The notes below the pieces were generated by a model. The model had not been told where the DNA came from. It was given only the letters and a program-made list of their open reading frames with translations, and made no database searches. From positions 989,501 through 1,053,500 of the forward strand of contig WPIO01000118.1 in assembly GCA_009760855.2 (NCBI GenBank): a stretch of DNA of 64,000 nucleotides, written 5' to 3'. The stretch is from Cristatella mucedo (Eukaryota > Bryozoa > Phylactolaemata > Cristatellidae). Every line of letters starts with the position of its first letter. Position 1 is the stretch's first letter. Of this stretch, positions 23,160 to 33,699 are shown piece after piece. The position numbers were made by a program, and so were the translations under genes.

Positions 23160-23945
23160 AGATATATTGTTCTCAACACTTATTTTGACACCCGTCTTGC
23201 ATCCGTTCAGTGATTTCATGGTTATTCTTAGCATTCATTGCAGCATAGTGACGACCGTAGGATATCTCATCTCTGTAGTCCTTACAGGGTATGTAATGAG
23301 TGCCGGTTTAACTTTCGGTTCAGTGCAATGTCATCTACACGGCACAAATAACGACAGGAACGGTTACTTGCTTAGACGAGCTAGCAAAAATTCAATATTG
23401 AATCGGTAATATGCTAAATATAGGAAAATAACATTGAAATCTTTTTAAATTACAGATAAGTAGTGAATCAGTTTAAAACTTAAGAAGAAGTTCATCAAGC
23501 TCTTGAGAAATTGGTTTAAAAAATATTATATTTTACGAAATACATGGTAAAAGCATGAGCGTATGGTAACTTGTGCTAGAGGTAGCTTTAAGATTTCGAG
23601 CGCCTTGGAAATCACCCCTGACCATTAAACTGATTCACCTAAGTGGAAGATGGTGAGAAGACTGTTTACGGAAACTGTTAACATAATAATGCTTTCAGAC
23701 GGCTGGAAGTAACTCTATGCACGGTAGTAAATCATGCGAGTGAAGTTACGTGAAATATCACCTATCCTTTGTTAAAAGAATTCGTATATTAATTGCCAAC
23801 TGGTTCTTCACAAGCTAAAATAAAATGTGTTACAGCTATGCCATAAAAAAACAAAGACAAAATATTTTGCTTAAATACTTAAGACGTTATGAATTAGAGA
23901 AACTCTATTGAGCTATTACCGTTCTAACCTAATGGTAAAACATAT
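23160..23945. other. Intron sequence
   Basis: An open frame at 23167-23409 has a hydrophobic composition but no acceptor or donor fitting the flanking exons. I do not call it. Confidence 0.4.
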
Positions 23946-23947
23946 CT

Positions 23948-24195
23948 GCATACGACAGCATTTAGTGGGTTCCCGTTTTTCGTCCTGTATGTGCTCATAC
24001 ATGCTGACACTGTAGAGCTGCGACTAACCATACTTGTAACGAGACCATATGAATTTCAGCCCTAACATTGTTATTCTTGTTGTTTATTCAGCATAATACC
24101 AGTGACAGTTCAATCTTGCTTCCTTTGCTGCAAATGTAAATCGAGTATAAAGAGCTCGAGTCCTGTAAAGACGCTATATATCAAGTATCTCTTAT
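23948..24195 (+). mobile_element. LINE-A 3' end, decayed
   Basis: Starts with ACAGCATTTAGTGGGTTCC (the end of ORF2), then the 3'UTR with GTGCTCATACATGCTGACAC, a diverged hairpin and TATCAAGTATCTCTTATTTT. Confidence 0.75.
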
Positions 24196-24654
24196 TTTTA
24201 TTTTTACGTCAGCTGCTCATTATTTCAGATTTTGCCTATTTCATGAAAGATTTTCTTGTTTTGGAATGCCTTGCTTCCAGGAAGTGGTTAGTCATTAGAT
24301 AACCAAACATACAGACACCTTTGCCATTTAATCGTGACAATGGGCGATTACAATAGTTCCAGTTTAGTATTACCATAAAGAAGCTAAGCAAACGTCATGG
24401 CTATCCAAATTTGAAAATCAGTCATGCAAGTGACATTCTTAGCAATCAGAGTATTTAGTAAAAAGTAGTGGCTCTCAATCAATTCCGAGGCATTACAAAT
24501 TTAAGGGCATGTCTGGTAACAATTTGATTCAATTACGTAGACACAGAAGCATTTTAACACACCTACTAGCATAACTGTGCCCATTTAAAAATGAGAGTTT
24601 TGGTTACTTAAAATTACTGTAACTTAAACTGAAGCTCCATCGCTTTTCTTGTAG

Positions 24655-24769
24655 GATCACATCAGAGAGCAGCATGCTTTAATTCGATCCGGAATTATGG
24701 AGTATGGATCTCACAAGTTGTTCATTCCTATTCTTTTGTCTTGGCTTAACAGTTTTGTTAAGCGTTCAG
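24655..24769 (+). CDS. Exon 8 of the UBR-box gene
   Basis: Acceptor TTTTCTTGTAG|GAT, donor TTCAG|GTATTC, phase 0 in and 1 out. It encodes DHIREQHALIRSGIMEYGSH then KLFIPILLSWLNSFVKRS. The SWLNSF helix and its continuation in exon 9 resemble in order the 'SWMNKI...' helical region after the UBR box of UBR1/UBR2. This is a judgement from memory, not an alignment. Confidence 0.62.
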
Positions 24770-24876
24770 GTATTCAAGTAATGCAAACGCTAAGGCAGTT
24801 TATTTGAGGCCAAGAAAATCTACCAACAGGTTGGTGTGCGTAAGCTTGCGGTTAATGAGTGTGTATTTCTTTTAAG

Positions 24877-25032
24877 CTCCCATTCAGAAAATTGCCTTCG
24901 AGATAATGTGCGAGTTGTCGACCAATAAGTCATCCATTTGGCAAAAGAAAATATTTAACCACTATGCGCCTCAAGGTTACAATGGTACTCTCTTGGAATT
25001 ATTGTTCAAAATTGGGTACCATTTATTTCAAG
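24877..25032 (+). CDS. Exon 9 of the UBR-box gene
   Basis: Acceptor TTCTTTTAAG|CT, donor TTCAAG|GTATGA, phase 1/1. The split codon with exon 8 gives Ala: KRS-APIQKIAFEIMCELSTN, then SSIWQKKIFNHYAPQGY and TLLELLFKIGYHLFQ. The intron to exon 8 is only about 107 bp, while the next intron is about 11.5 kb. Confidence 0.65.
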
Positions 25033-25565
25033 GTATGAATCGCTTAAATCTGCAAAAGATAACGTAGCACAGCTACCTATAATCGATTAGCTTTGATGGT
25101 TATGCCATTAAATATGTAAAATTTAATATCGCTTGCTACTGTGGGTAGCCTAAGCTTTTAATTAGGAAAATATCTTAATAAATAATTTAGAAAAATCTCT
25201 CTCTTGTGCTTCGTTTAGTTACTTAAGAATATTGAGTGTATGAATACGGCTAAATACTGTTTACAGTAAAAGCAGCTTAGACTTAGCTAGTGAAAATTTG
25301 AACCATTAAACGCGAAAAAGCAACTGCATGATTGTATACAAGTTTTCGGCGAAAATATACTATGATAACGTATAATTTAAGCTACACATAAATATCAAGC
25401 CAGCTGCTTTTATAGGATTAATCAAAATGGATTCCGTAAATTGAGATCTTCTTATAAAAACTAGCAGTTCGAAAAAGATTAAAAGTTGGGTTGAGTCACA
25501 CGTCAACAATTGGAAGAGTTGGAACAGCGACGTCAATTTTATTAAGAAGAGATTCAAATAGATAT

Positions 25566-25566
<1 letters not shown>
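25033..25566. other. Intron sequence
   Basis: No repeat or coding signal recognised. A minus-strand frame across the AT repeat is a low-complexity artefact. Confidence 0.45.

Positions 25567-25600
<34 letters not shown>
25567..25600. repeat. (AT)n microsatellite
   Basis: About 17 AT units, directly at the 5' junction of a truncated LINE-A 3' end. Confidence 0.9.
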
Positions 25601-25603
<3 letters not shown>

Positions 25604-25780
25604 CATGCTGACCCTGTGCATGTCACTCCCAACCATATCATTTATTTTGTTTGTTTTTCAAGCATGATTTTACTTACCGTTCAATTGCATATCACTTTGC
25701 AGCAAATGCAAAGCGCCTAGAGAGAGATTTAGTTCTCTGAGGGCGCATTATCAAGTGCAATATTATTATTATATATTATC
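25601..25780 (+). mobile_element. LINE-A 3'UTR-only copy
   Basis: Contains only the last part of the element: TTGCATGCTGACCCTGTGCA, the poly-T stretch, the double hairpin with GAGAGAGATTTAGTTCTCTG, and an ATTATTATT tail. ORF2 is completely absent. Confidence 0.88.
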
Positions 25781-26126
25781 GAGAAAATTTTTTTTTTTTA
25801 AAGTAGGATACAGACATTTGCTAGTGGTGACTTGTGCGTCCTGGGTCGAGTGTGCTACACGGGCCCTTCCGGTTTAGGAACAGGGACCAGGCGGTTTCCA
25901 CACCGGTTTTGGATGCTGAGATGCAGTGCTGCCTTAAAGCTGTCCTTTCCGAGCGTGGAATGCCGAGTTTGGCCAGAACCTATATGAACGTCTTCCTAAG
26001 AAAAAGTGACATTGACGTTACAAGTCAAATATATATGCTTGTATGTATATTTATATATACGTGTATGTGTATATGTAATTTAATGCAATTTATCTTTATC
26101 CGTAACTCCGAAAAGTAAAAAAGGCT
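25781..26126. other. Unidentified spacer with one open frame
   Basis: A 94-codon frame (25834-26118) starts MRPGSSVLHGPFRFRNRD and has a GC-rich first half and an AT-rich tail. I see no family and no splice context. Confidence 0.3.
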
Positions 26127-26745
26127 ATGCTGGTGTTACCCAGGAGAGTTTTGTATAGCTCACTCACAGCCTGAGCGGCTTTCGGTACGCATTCGGTAGC
26201 CAACAGACTTCGTCTCACCCAACAAAGAGAAAGTGGGAAGCATAGCAGAGTCAGGACAGCAGTTGAGGTAGTGAGTAGCATGGAAGTAGCAGCTCAGGAC
26301 CGGAGAAAAGGATGAGCCATAGTCGACAGCAGGAGGGTATTCGTCGTTGCATAAGAGTTGTCGAAGTGAGTTCCACGCACTAGGACCTGCAGAGCTAAAG
26401 CTTCTGTCACTAACAGTCTTAAAGTGGAGTAATGGAACAGCTAATTTATTGTCCACACAGGACCTAAGGGGGTGAAGAGGCTGAAACTGATGCAGCAGTT
26501 CTGCTAGATATAAAGGAGCCAGGCCGTGGCAGGCCTTGTGGGTCAGCATAAGAATTTTGCTCTTTATCGGTTGCTCAACCATCATTAGTCCTAGCTATTT
26601 TAGCAAAGAGACACGTGGTCAAACCCCTGGGACTTGAAGACTAGCCTTGCTGCCATATTCATAGTCAGCTGCACTGACCTAGTTGCTTCCTTTGGTAGCC
26701 CAACCAAAAGGAAATTACAATGAGAGTTTGCTAGCAAGGTGTGGC
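26127..26745 (-). mobile_element. LINE-B copy, 3' fragment
   Basis: Minus-strand LINE-B C-terminal region: ACHGLAPLYLAELLHQFQPL, RSCVDNKLAVPLLHFKTVSD and RSFSSAGPSAWNSL, with the upstream NMAARLVFKSQG block beyond a frameshift near 26590. The usual (ATTAC)n tail is lost; the copy ends near the TATGCTGGTGTTACCC motif. Confidence 0.8.
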
Positions 26746-27175
26746 TGCTCCAATTTCTCTGGTTCAATAATGTCTAAAGTATATTTTAGTGTTTAGCTGA
26801 TATTGGTTTGTGGATAGTTCTAGGCCTGCAGGCTAGATTCCTGGTCTGGCCACTCAGGCACCGGTTGAATCTCCAGCAGCCGATAATACCAAGCCTGCAG
26901 CTACTGCTACATTTCGGACAGCAATGATTCAGTCCAGCCAGCACTGATGCTACCCGGCAGCTTACCTTGTCGGTTGCAGTATCTTTAATTGGCTTTAAGG
27001 CCAGGTGCATCTCTGCTTTAAAGCCAGCAGATTACCAACTCGGTCGGCTCACTGCCCTGATGCCATTTATGGGAAAATAATATTATGGGCCCTTATGGGA
27101 AACCTGATATCTGGCAACTGCCAGCCGGCGATTGCCTAGAGCTGGACCTCTGTGTCAGTTATAAAATTAAATCCT

Positions 27176-27333
27176 GGCTGATTAAACTGCCTCTTTTTGT
27201 ATAGCGACACAAGAGCCTTTATGGCTGTCACCACTGCTTGCAGTGGTGATAAAGAATCGCCCACCGCAGGAATCGAACCCACGACCTCAGGTCCGAGGTC
27301 GTGAAAGCAACCGTCATACCTAGTAGGGCTATG
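27176..27333 (-). mobile_element. tRNA-derived SINE, copy S4
   Basis: The best preserved copy. Minus-strand head with CACTAGGTATGACGG-like A region replaced by CTACTAGGTATGACGG, the arm ACCTCGGACCTGAGGT and B-box GGGTTCGATTCC, then body and tail CGCTATACAAAAAGAG. Confidence 0.9.
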
Positions 27334-27634
27334 TAGCAGCTACTGCTTGGGATCTTCCTGTGAGCTCGGTCCCGCCTATCCCTCAACCACCTGGAGGTGC
27401 TTCCGCCATCTGGGAAGTAGAAGAAGCCAGATCTCGCTGGCCTGCTGGCTCTGTACCCAGTTATTGTCTTGAGCCGGGTCTCTGTGTCAGTTATTATGAC
27501 CAGCAGCTGCTCACATCCAGGAGGGCTATGCAGCAGCTACTGCTTGGGATCTTCCTGTGAGCTCGGTCCCGGCTATCCCTCAACCACCTGGAGGAGCTAC
27601 CGCCAGCTGGGAAGTAGAAGCTGGCTCTGTACCC
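27325..27634 (+). repeat. Direct duplication of about 110 bp, period 197
   Basis: The unit beginning AGGGCTATGTAGCAGCTACT at 27325 recurs at 27522 (AGGGCTATGCAGCAGCTACT) and runs about 110 bp to GGGAAGTAGAAG in both. Differences are few. A separate shared string (CTCTGTGTCAGTTAT) lies before each unit. Confidence 0.85.
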
Positions 27635-27792
27635 ATACATCCAGCTAGCAAAGATCATTTGGCCTTCGGCAAAATCTCCGGCTGTCTTCACCCTCCACTA
27701 CCAAACTGCCGACCAGACTTTAAACCTGCCCATACTGTTGCAGAAGATCACCCTGGTGACAAGTACCTGGGAGATCGACAGGTCTCGATTAG

Positions 27793-27932
27793 CAGCCACT
27801 TTTGTGTAGAGACAGAAGAGCATTTACGGCTACGACCACTGCTTGCAGCAGTGATAAAGGATCACCAACCACAGGATGTGAACCCATGACCTAGGGAGAG
27901 AGGTCGTGAAGAGCAACCGTCTAACCCCGATT
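27793..27932 (-). mobile_element. tRNA-derived SINE, copy S5
   Basis: Minus-strand copy with TTTTGTGTAGAGACAGAAGA at its tail and a B-box changed to GGGTTCACATCC. More diverged than S4. Confidence 0.8.
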
Positions 27933-28611
27933 GCCATCAAGTGTCACCAGAACATCCTCCAACCCTGGCATCAACTTGATCCTGGACTGAGCCACTAACC
28001 TCTACCCACAATTTTACATGACAGCCTTTAGGATTGCTCCTCTTACAACTTCGTCTGAGATTATTTGCCCTACCCCAATGCTGACATCCTCTGCCTCATC
28101 GGTAGCTGTACCTTAGCCTTTGGGAGAGCTGTCGCCAACTCCTTTAGACACTCCACGTTCACCAAGTGACTTCCTCAAGCTATGGCATCCCATTTACAGG
28201 CCTGCTGGCTGGAGAGTGACGTCTAGCTTTACGGCCTCTATCTATCTCCTAAGTTAGGACTCATTGTCGTTTGCCAGGTGCACGGTCAAAGATCACGAGC
28301 GAAAGCATAGCGGCACTCGTCCTGAGCACTTGCCGTCTCAACAAGAAGGCTCTGCATCATACGTTTCATGGCCATGGGATGCGACAAATGCCTCACATCT
28401 GCCACACCTCTGTTCATCGAAGTGCGCCAAGGTCATCCTCGGGTCCAGTTGCCAGAGCCGATGTACTTTACGAGTCACCTAGCAGCCGGTCGCTCCCATT
28501 GGAAGGCTGAATTCCAGGCCTATCTGTTGACAATGATCGTCTGCAGACTCAACTAGCACAGACCGTCCCTTCTCACTCGGTAAGCGATCTAGCCTCGAGC
28601 CCCGAGGTTTA

Positions 28612-28685
28612 TGTGAAGCACATGAATAGAGATTAAGTTCTCTTGGGTGGCTATATGAATGAATCGTATTTATTTTATTTAGGTT
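28612..28685 (+). mobile_element. LINE-A-related 3' hairpin tail
   Basis: Shares AGAGATTAAGTTCTCT exactly with the LINE-A inner hairpin, but the outer stem (GAAGCACATG ... GGTGGCTATATG) is diverged and the tail is ATTTATTTTATTT. It may be a tail of a related LINE or a diverged LINE-A copy. Confidence 0.55.
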
Positions 28686-28705
28686 TATTTAGCCTGATAT
28701 CTTGG

Positions 28706-29018
28706 CTATCGGATTACGACTGACCACATGGCTTTGCTGAGCTTCATGTCGTCTCTGGGAGCAGACCACGTGAAACACTGTACTTGTGCCTTGTCAACCC
28801 AGGGTAAAGGCTCATTTAGTGCATCCTGAACATCTGCCTCCACGTCGGGTGTGTTTCTTGCATGCGAATCACGGGTTTCACGATCCTTACTTATAAGAAC
28901 GGTGACTCGAGCATGCCCAATAATATCTGTCTCATAACCCCTTGGTCTACTCTTTAATAGCATTCCTTTTATGTGGAGAAAGATGGGGCCAGAGATTGGC
29001 AGGGTGCGTACTTTGTCT
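28706..29018 (-). pseudogene. Unidentified protein fragment, interrupted by LINE-A
   Basis: A minus-strand frame of about 100 codons with normal protein composition (LPISGPIFLHIKGMLLKSRP, DIIGHARVTVLISKDRETRD, NEPLPWVDKAQVQCFTWSAP). It ends at a stop at 28706. Upstream it is cut by the tail of LINE-A copy A8, so the LINE may have inserted into it. I recognise no family. It could be part of a transposon ORF. Confidence 0.4.
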
Positions 29019-29021
29019 AAT

Positions 29022-30325
29022 AATAATAATAAAATTGCACTTGATAAAGCGCCCTCAGAGAACTCCATCTCTTTCTAGGTGCTTTACATTTGCTGCAAAG
29101 GGAAACGAGACTGAATTGTGAGTAAAATCATGCTTAATAAACAACGAGAAAAATTTGGTTAGGGGTAACAGGCACAGGATAAGCATGCAAATGTGGTTAG
29201 TGGCAGCATGCACAGTGTCAGCACCCATAGGCACGTCAAGGACGAAATACAGGGATCCACCAAATGCTGTCCTAAATAGGTGTGTTTTAAGTTCTTTTTA
29301 AATGTGGTCAATCTGGGGATGTTCTGACACAGGTCGGGAGGGAGTTCCAGGCTTTGGGAGCATACGAACTAAGTGCACGGTCTCCAAAGGATTTGAGGTT
29401 TGTATGAGGTATAGGTAAACTTTTGGATTCCGAAAAGCAGGTGGTAGGATGCTTGGCCTGGTGGGGGAGTAGATCTGAGAGATAGGCTGGAGCCAAAGAA
29501 TGAAGTGACCTAAAAGTGAGCGACAAAAACTTGAAGTCAATCCGTGGGTTAACTGGTAGCCACTGCAGGTAGGCGAGAAGTGGTGTGAGGTGGCAACTGC
29601 AATGTTCATGATGGACAAGCCTAGCCACAGAGTTTTGCACAAGCTGTAATCGTCTGATTGCATATTCAGGTCAGTAAGAAGCGTGTTAAAGAAATCAAGT
29701 CGGGATGTCAGGAGCGCATGGACCAATTTAGACGTGGTATCCTTATCTAAACAAGCCAAATTTTAGCAATGTTATGTAGCTGAAAGTAAGCAGCTTTGAC
29801 TGTGGAGCTGATGTGGTCGTCTAACGAGAGGTAACTTTGGAACACGACACCTAGATTTCGAGCTTATTAAACAGGAGATATGCTGGCAGAGCCAATTTTG
29901 AGCGTCAGCCTTTCCAATTTGTAAATCACACTGAGTTTCTCCAAAACTAGTAAGATAGTTTTATCATGGTTTAGTTTTGGAAAATTTGCTGACATCCATG
30001 TGCAGATGTCATCAATACATGCAGCAAGTGAGTTGAGAGAATTCGAAATGCTCGATGGCTGGGAGGGATCAAAGCAAAGGTAACCCTGAGTGTCATCCAC
30101 ATAAAAGGGAAAGCTAAGATTGTGCTTGACAATCATATCAGCAAGATTGAGAGTATAAACCATGAAAAGAACCAGACCTCGCATGGAGCCCTGCCGTACC
30201 AATATTTCAGATCTACTTTGGATGATCTTTGTCCATTCACATCAATACCCAGGAGCCTCCCACTGAGAAATGATCTGAGCCTTTGTAAAGCAATGCCATT
30301 GATGCCCAGGCGAGATGATAACTAA
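29022..30325 (-). mobile_element. LINE-A copy A8
   Basis: Minus-strand copy with an (AAT)n tail at 29022-29036, terminal hairpin, 3'UTR and an RT region decayed into overlapping frames (30202-29867, 29759-29298, 29640-29308). The catalytic FYVDDTQ block has Val for the usual Ala. Ends near 30325 inside the RT. Confidence 0.9.
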
Positions 30326-31840
30326 CATGCAGGTTACTAGCCACCATTGCAGCTAAGGCTGTTGCCAGTGTGGGAGACCCAGCAGCCCGAGGCTATAAGC
30401 ATTTAGATATCCATATTTACGTAATTTCTTACGCCCTGCGGTCAAATAGCAATCAGACTAACTTTAAAAAGGTATTAGCTGTACATTTTCCCTATATGAT
30501 GTGTGGTTTTGTTTATGTATACCCCAGTCTGTGACATCTGCCAGTACCAGGCTGGGTGGCAGTTCTGACCACCGGCTAGCCAATTGGAGCTCAGGTAGGC
30601 ACGGGCAACAGTGCCAACGAATCAGAGCTCAGCGTTCCGATACTGCAGACGAGAGAAGCTGACCAAGGTCTGCTGATGGGTAGTGGAGCTTCCGCCTGCT
30701 CAGTGTGTAGATGAAGTAGTTGAAAGTAGTAGTAGTAAGTAGTAGTAGTAGTAGTAGTTGTTGTAGTTGAAGTAGTAATGTGTAGCTTGAAGCAGAAGCT
30801 CAGGGCATCTGTTGGGAATGTGCACCTTAAAACTGCCAGAGAATAGATGTTGCATAAGATTGTACGAAAATAATTTTCAGAGAATATGATCTGTAGAGTA
30901 ACACCTTCAATCGCTAATGGTCTTTCGGACAAGCCAAGGAACTGATAATAAAAGGATGGCTAGAGAAATAGAGGAGCCGAGCCATGGTGTAGCTGTTTAG
31001 CTAAATATGAACAAGCCTAGCCATGTTAGGGAAGTCACCTTTAGAATTCTAATACGCATTCACGGATCTACCTTAAGCGATCGTAGCTTCTTCAGTCTTT
31101 CACACCCATGGCTGACGAGCTAGGATTTTGTTACTGTAATGTATCAATATTCATTGCCATCTGCAGTGTCCTAATGTTTTTTTTTAACCAGCAGAATTTA
31201 AGTTCAGTAATCCTACCAAGACATTACCAGAGGCTGCTAGGAGTTATGTTTCGTCCTTTATGACGAGTAATTTCGTCCATGAATATTTAAAATATATTCT
31301 TTTTAAACAACTGATTACCATCGTAAAAACTGGATTACGCAGCATTAGATCTTTAGCCGTCTTTTTACATTACCAGAGGCGACTTGTTGACATGCAGATG
31401 ATATGTTTTGATCGAGTTTATAGTCATCACCTGGCATGAATGATTTCGAAAAGAACATCTGCATTACTAAAATTTCAAAGAATAGAGCTAGCTTCCAAAA
31501 GATACAGGAAATCAAGACTTGGGCGATATCATTGTAGACACGAAAAATATATTTGAAAGAGAGAAATGCATACCTGAGCGATATGCTGCTCAAGGAAATA
31601 CGAAGAAATGCATGGTTACAGTTGTCATTCCTTAATTGACACTTGAAGTCATATTTTAGTACTGGGAAAACTTGACGTAATTAAAGTACAATTGCTTCTA
31701 AGTCTTTGTAACCCAAGCGGCTGTAAATTACAGAATTGATGCCAATGGTGAAGCTAACAAACGTCGCTTAGTTATGTTAGCCAGTTTGAATTAGGTCATC
31801 TCGTGATTTAAGGAATATATATTTCATTCGCATATAGACC
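30326..31840. other. Mixed spacer with (TAG)n tract
   Basis: A moderately GC-rich part (30540-30720) of unknown origin, a (TAG)n-like tract at 30713-30780 and weak LINE-B-like words near 30950-31010 (GGAGCCGAGCCATGG). The rest is AT-rich with nothing recognised. Confidence 0.4.
30713..30780. repeat. (TAG)n simple repeat
   Basis: Interrupted GTA/TAG trinucleotide repeats. Confidence 0.85.
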
Positions 31841-32045
31841 TAAGATAACGCAATCTCTATTCAGGCACTTTATAAATGCAACAGGGCTCGGACCCATGAC
31901 CTGGCCAGACCTTAGTAGGGGCAATGTAATCATCATGCATTTACAAGAGGTTAAACTCATTACACATATGTCTAGCAAGTCCACTCTCGTATTGCTGGTC
32001 ACTGATTCTGGAGCATTTTGCATTACTTGCTTTTACGGATGTGTA

Positions 32046-32245
32046 ATAACAATAATAATAATAATGCTCTTGATAAGGCGCACTTAGAGAACTTGATATC
32101 TTTCTAGGCGCTTTAAATTTGCTGCAAAGGGAAATGCAATTGGATGGTGAATAATATCATGCTTGATAAACAACATGAATAACATGGTAAAGGGTGACAT
32201 GCACAAGGTCAGCATGCAAATGTGGTTAGTGGCAGCATGTTCTTG
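32046..32245 (-). mobile_element. LINE-A 3'UTR-only copy
   Basis: (AAT)n tail at 32048-32062, terminal hairpin and 3'UTR up to GTGGTTAGTGGCAGCATG. No ORF sequence. Confidence 0.85.
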
Positions 32246-32754
32246 GGTAGGTCCATGTAGATCATTACAGCGATCACTTTGATGGTTTACCAGCAGGGTC
32301 CTGAGCTTATTAGGAAAGCTGTGTATGGTTTATACTTTGGAGTATGTGACTGTTGCACATTTAAGGTATTGCACCACATTTTTTAAAGTTCATTCGAGAA
32401 AAGCTTCTTCGCGGTCCTTATATTACCCTCCCTCTTATTAGTGAGTGCAGCGATAATACTTCCCGTGAATTACAAACTGTTTTGGCTTAACTTCCGCCTC
32501 ATAGGAAACTTCTAAATATCGGTTTGAATGTCCTACAGTTTTACTTATTAAAGGTGAATTCCCCAGAGATCATATTTGACATGCTTCAAATCGATATCCA
32601 TACCTTTTCAAGAAAACAGTAAATAAAAAGGTTAGGATAAAATCTATTGACTGCCAATAATCTGAATCTTAGCTTCGGGCTAACGCGATTAGAAGTTTTG
32701 GCCGACATCGTAGAAGTGATTCTGATGCATCTTTAGGGAGCACTCAGAACTGTT

Positions 32755-33240
32755 CTTACGCTGACCCACATGGCCCGCCCCGGCTTGGCTCCTTCATACC
32801 TAGCTGGACTGCTGCATCAGTTTCAGCCTGTTCGCGCCCTCAGGTCCTGTGTGGACAATAAATTAGCTGTCCCATTCCTCCGCTTAAAGACAGTTGGCGA
32901 CAGAAGCTTTAGCTCTGCAGGTCCTAGACTGTGGAACTCGCTTCTACAATTCTTATGCAACGAAATCTACTCTCCAACTGTCGACTATGGCACATCTTTT
33001 TCAGCGGTCCTGAACTGCTACTTCTATGCTACTCACTACCTCAACTGCTCTCCTAACTCTGCTATGCTTCCCACTTTCTCTTTGCTGCGTGAAACGAAGT
33101 CTGTTGGCTACTGAATGCGTACCGAAAGCTGCTTAGGGTGTGAGTTCGCTATACAAAACTCTCCTGCGTAACACCCACATGGTCTTTATGACTTTGTGGA
33201 GTTACTGATGGAGATACATTACATTGCATTACATTACTGT
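32755..33240 (+). mobile_element. LINE-B copy, 3' fragment
   Basis: Starts near GACCCACATGGCCCGCC and encodes the C-terminal region (GLAPSYLAGLLHQFQPVRAL, RSCVDNKLAVPFLRLKTVGD, RSFSSAGPRLWNSLLQF), then the 3'UTR and a tail of GGAGATACATTACATTGC followed by ATTAC units. The frame 32770-33114 is open, so this is one of the better preserved LINE-B copies. Confidence 0.85.
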
Positions 33241-33376
33241 ATTTATTGAAAGCTCTTTGCATTTGAGGTAATTGAAGTATGATCCAATACTTAGCAATAA
33301 CTATAACCTTAAGTAAATAGATTAGATAACCGATAAAATTATAACCGATAAACCGATTATTATACGGAATGATTAG

Positions 33377-33697
33377 ATACAATACAGAGGTCCTTGCAAA
33401 CTATCAAGCACATTCCATTTTTCCTTTTTTTCAAACGTTCTTGAAAAACTATAGCTAAGCAGCACATAGCAAATATTGAAAAGAATGAAATGCCAGAAAT
33501 ATTTCAATCAGGGCTCAAGAACCAACCTTCCACTGAAACTCTTCTCATCCGTGTTAACAATGTCATTATATGCGATTATATGAATGCGACTGCCCTAGCT
33601 CTACTAGATCTATCAAGTGAGTTTGAAAATATTAATCAAGATGTCCTACTTTAACGACTGAGAACAACGATCGGTCTGGTACACGAGGCATTAGCTA
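33377..33697 (+). mobile_element. LINE-B internal RT fragment
   Basis: Matches 12890-13200 of the split LINE-B (for example TATTGAAAAGAATGAAATG and CACTGAAACTCTTCTCATC). Stops break every frame. It lacks the 3' tail. Confidence 0.75.
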
Positions 33698-33699
33698 AG

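Larger units (their letters stand above)
26800..28611. other. GC-richer block of unknown elements
   Basis: Clearly richer in G and C than its surroundings and punctuated by two SINE copies and a direct duplication (27325/27522). Frames on both strands are short and no transposase, integrase or RT motif is visible. It may be a decayed transposon of unknown type or several layered insertions. Confidence 0.35.

Noticed and set aside
23167-23409. Hydrophobic 80-codon frame after exon 7
   Set aside because: No acceptor/donor pair places it in the gene, and it begins inside the intron donor region.
31880-31930. Minus-strand GGTCCGAGCCC resembling a SINE head
   Set aside because: The match is too short and no SINE body is next to it. 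It also overlaps weak LINE-A tail words.
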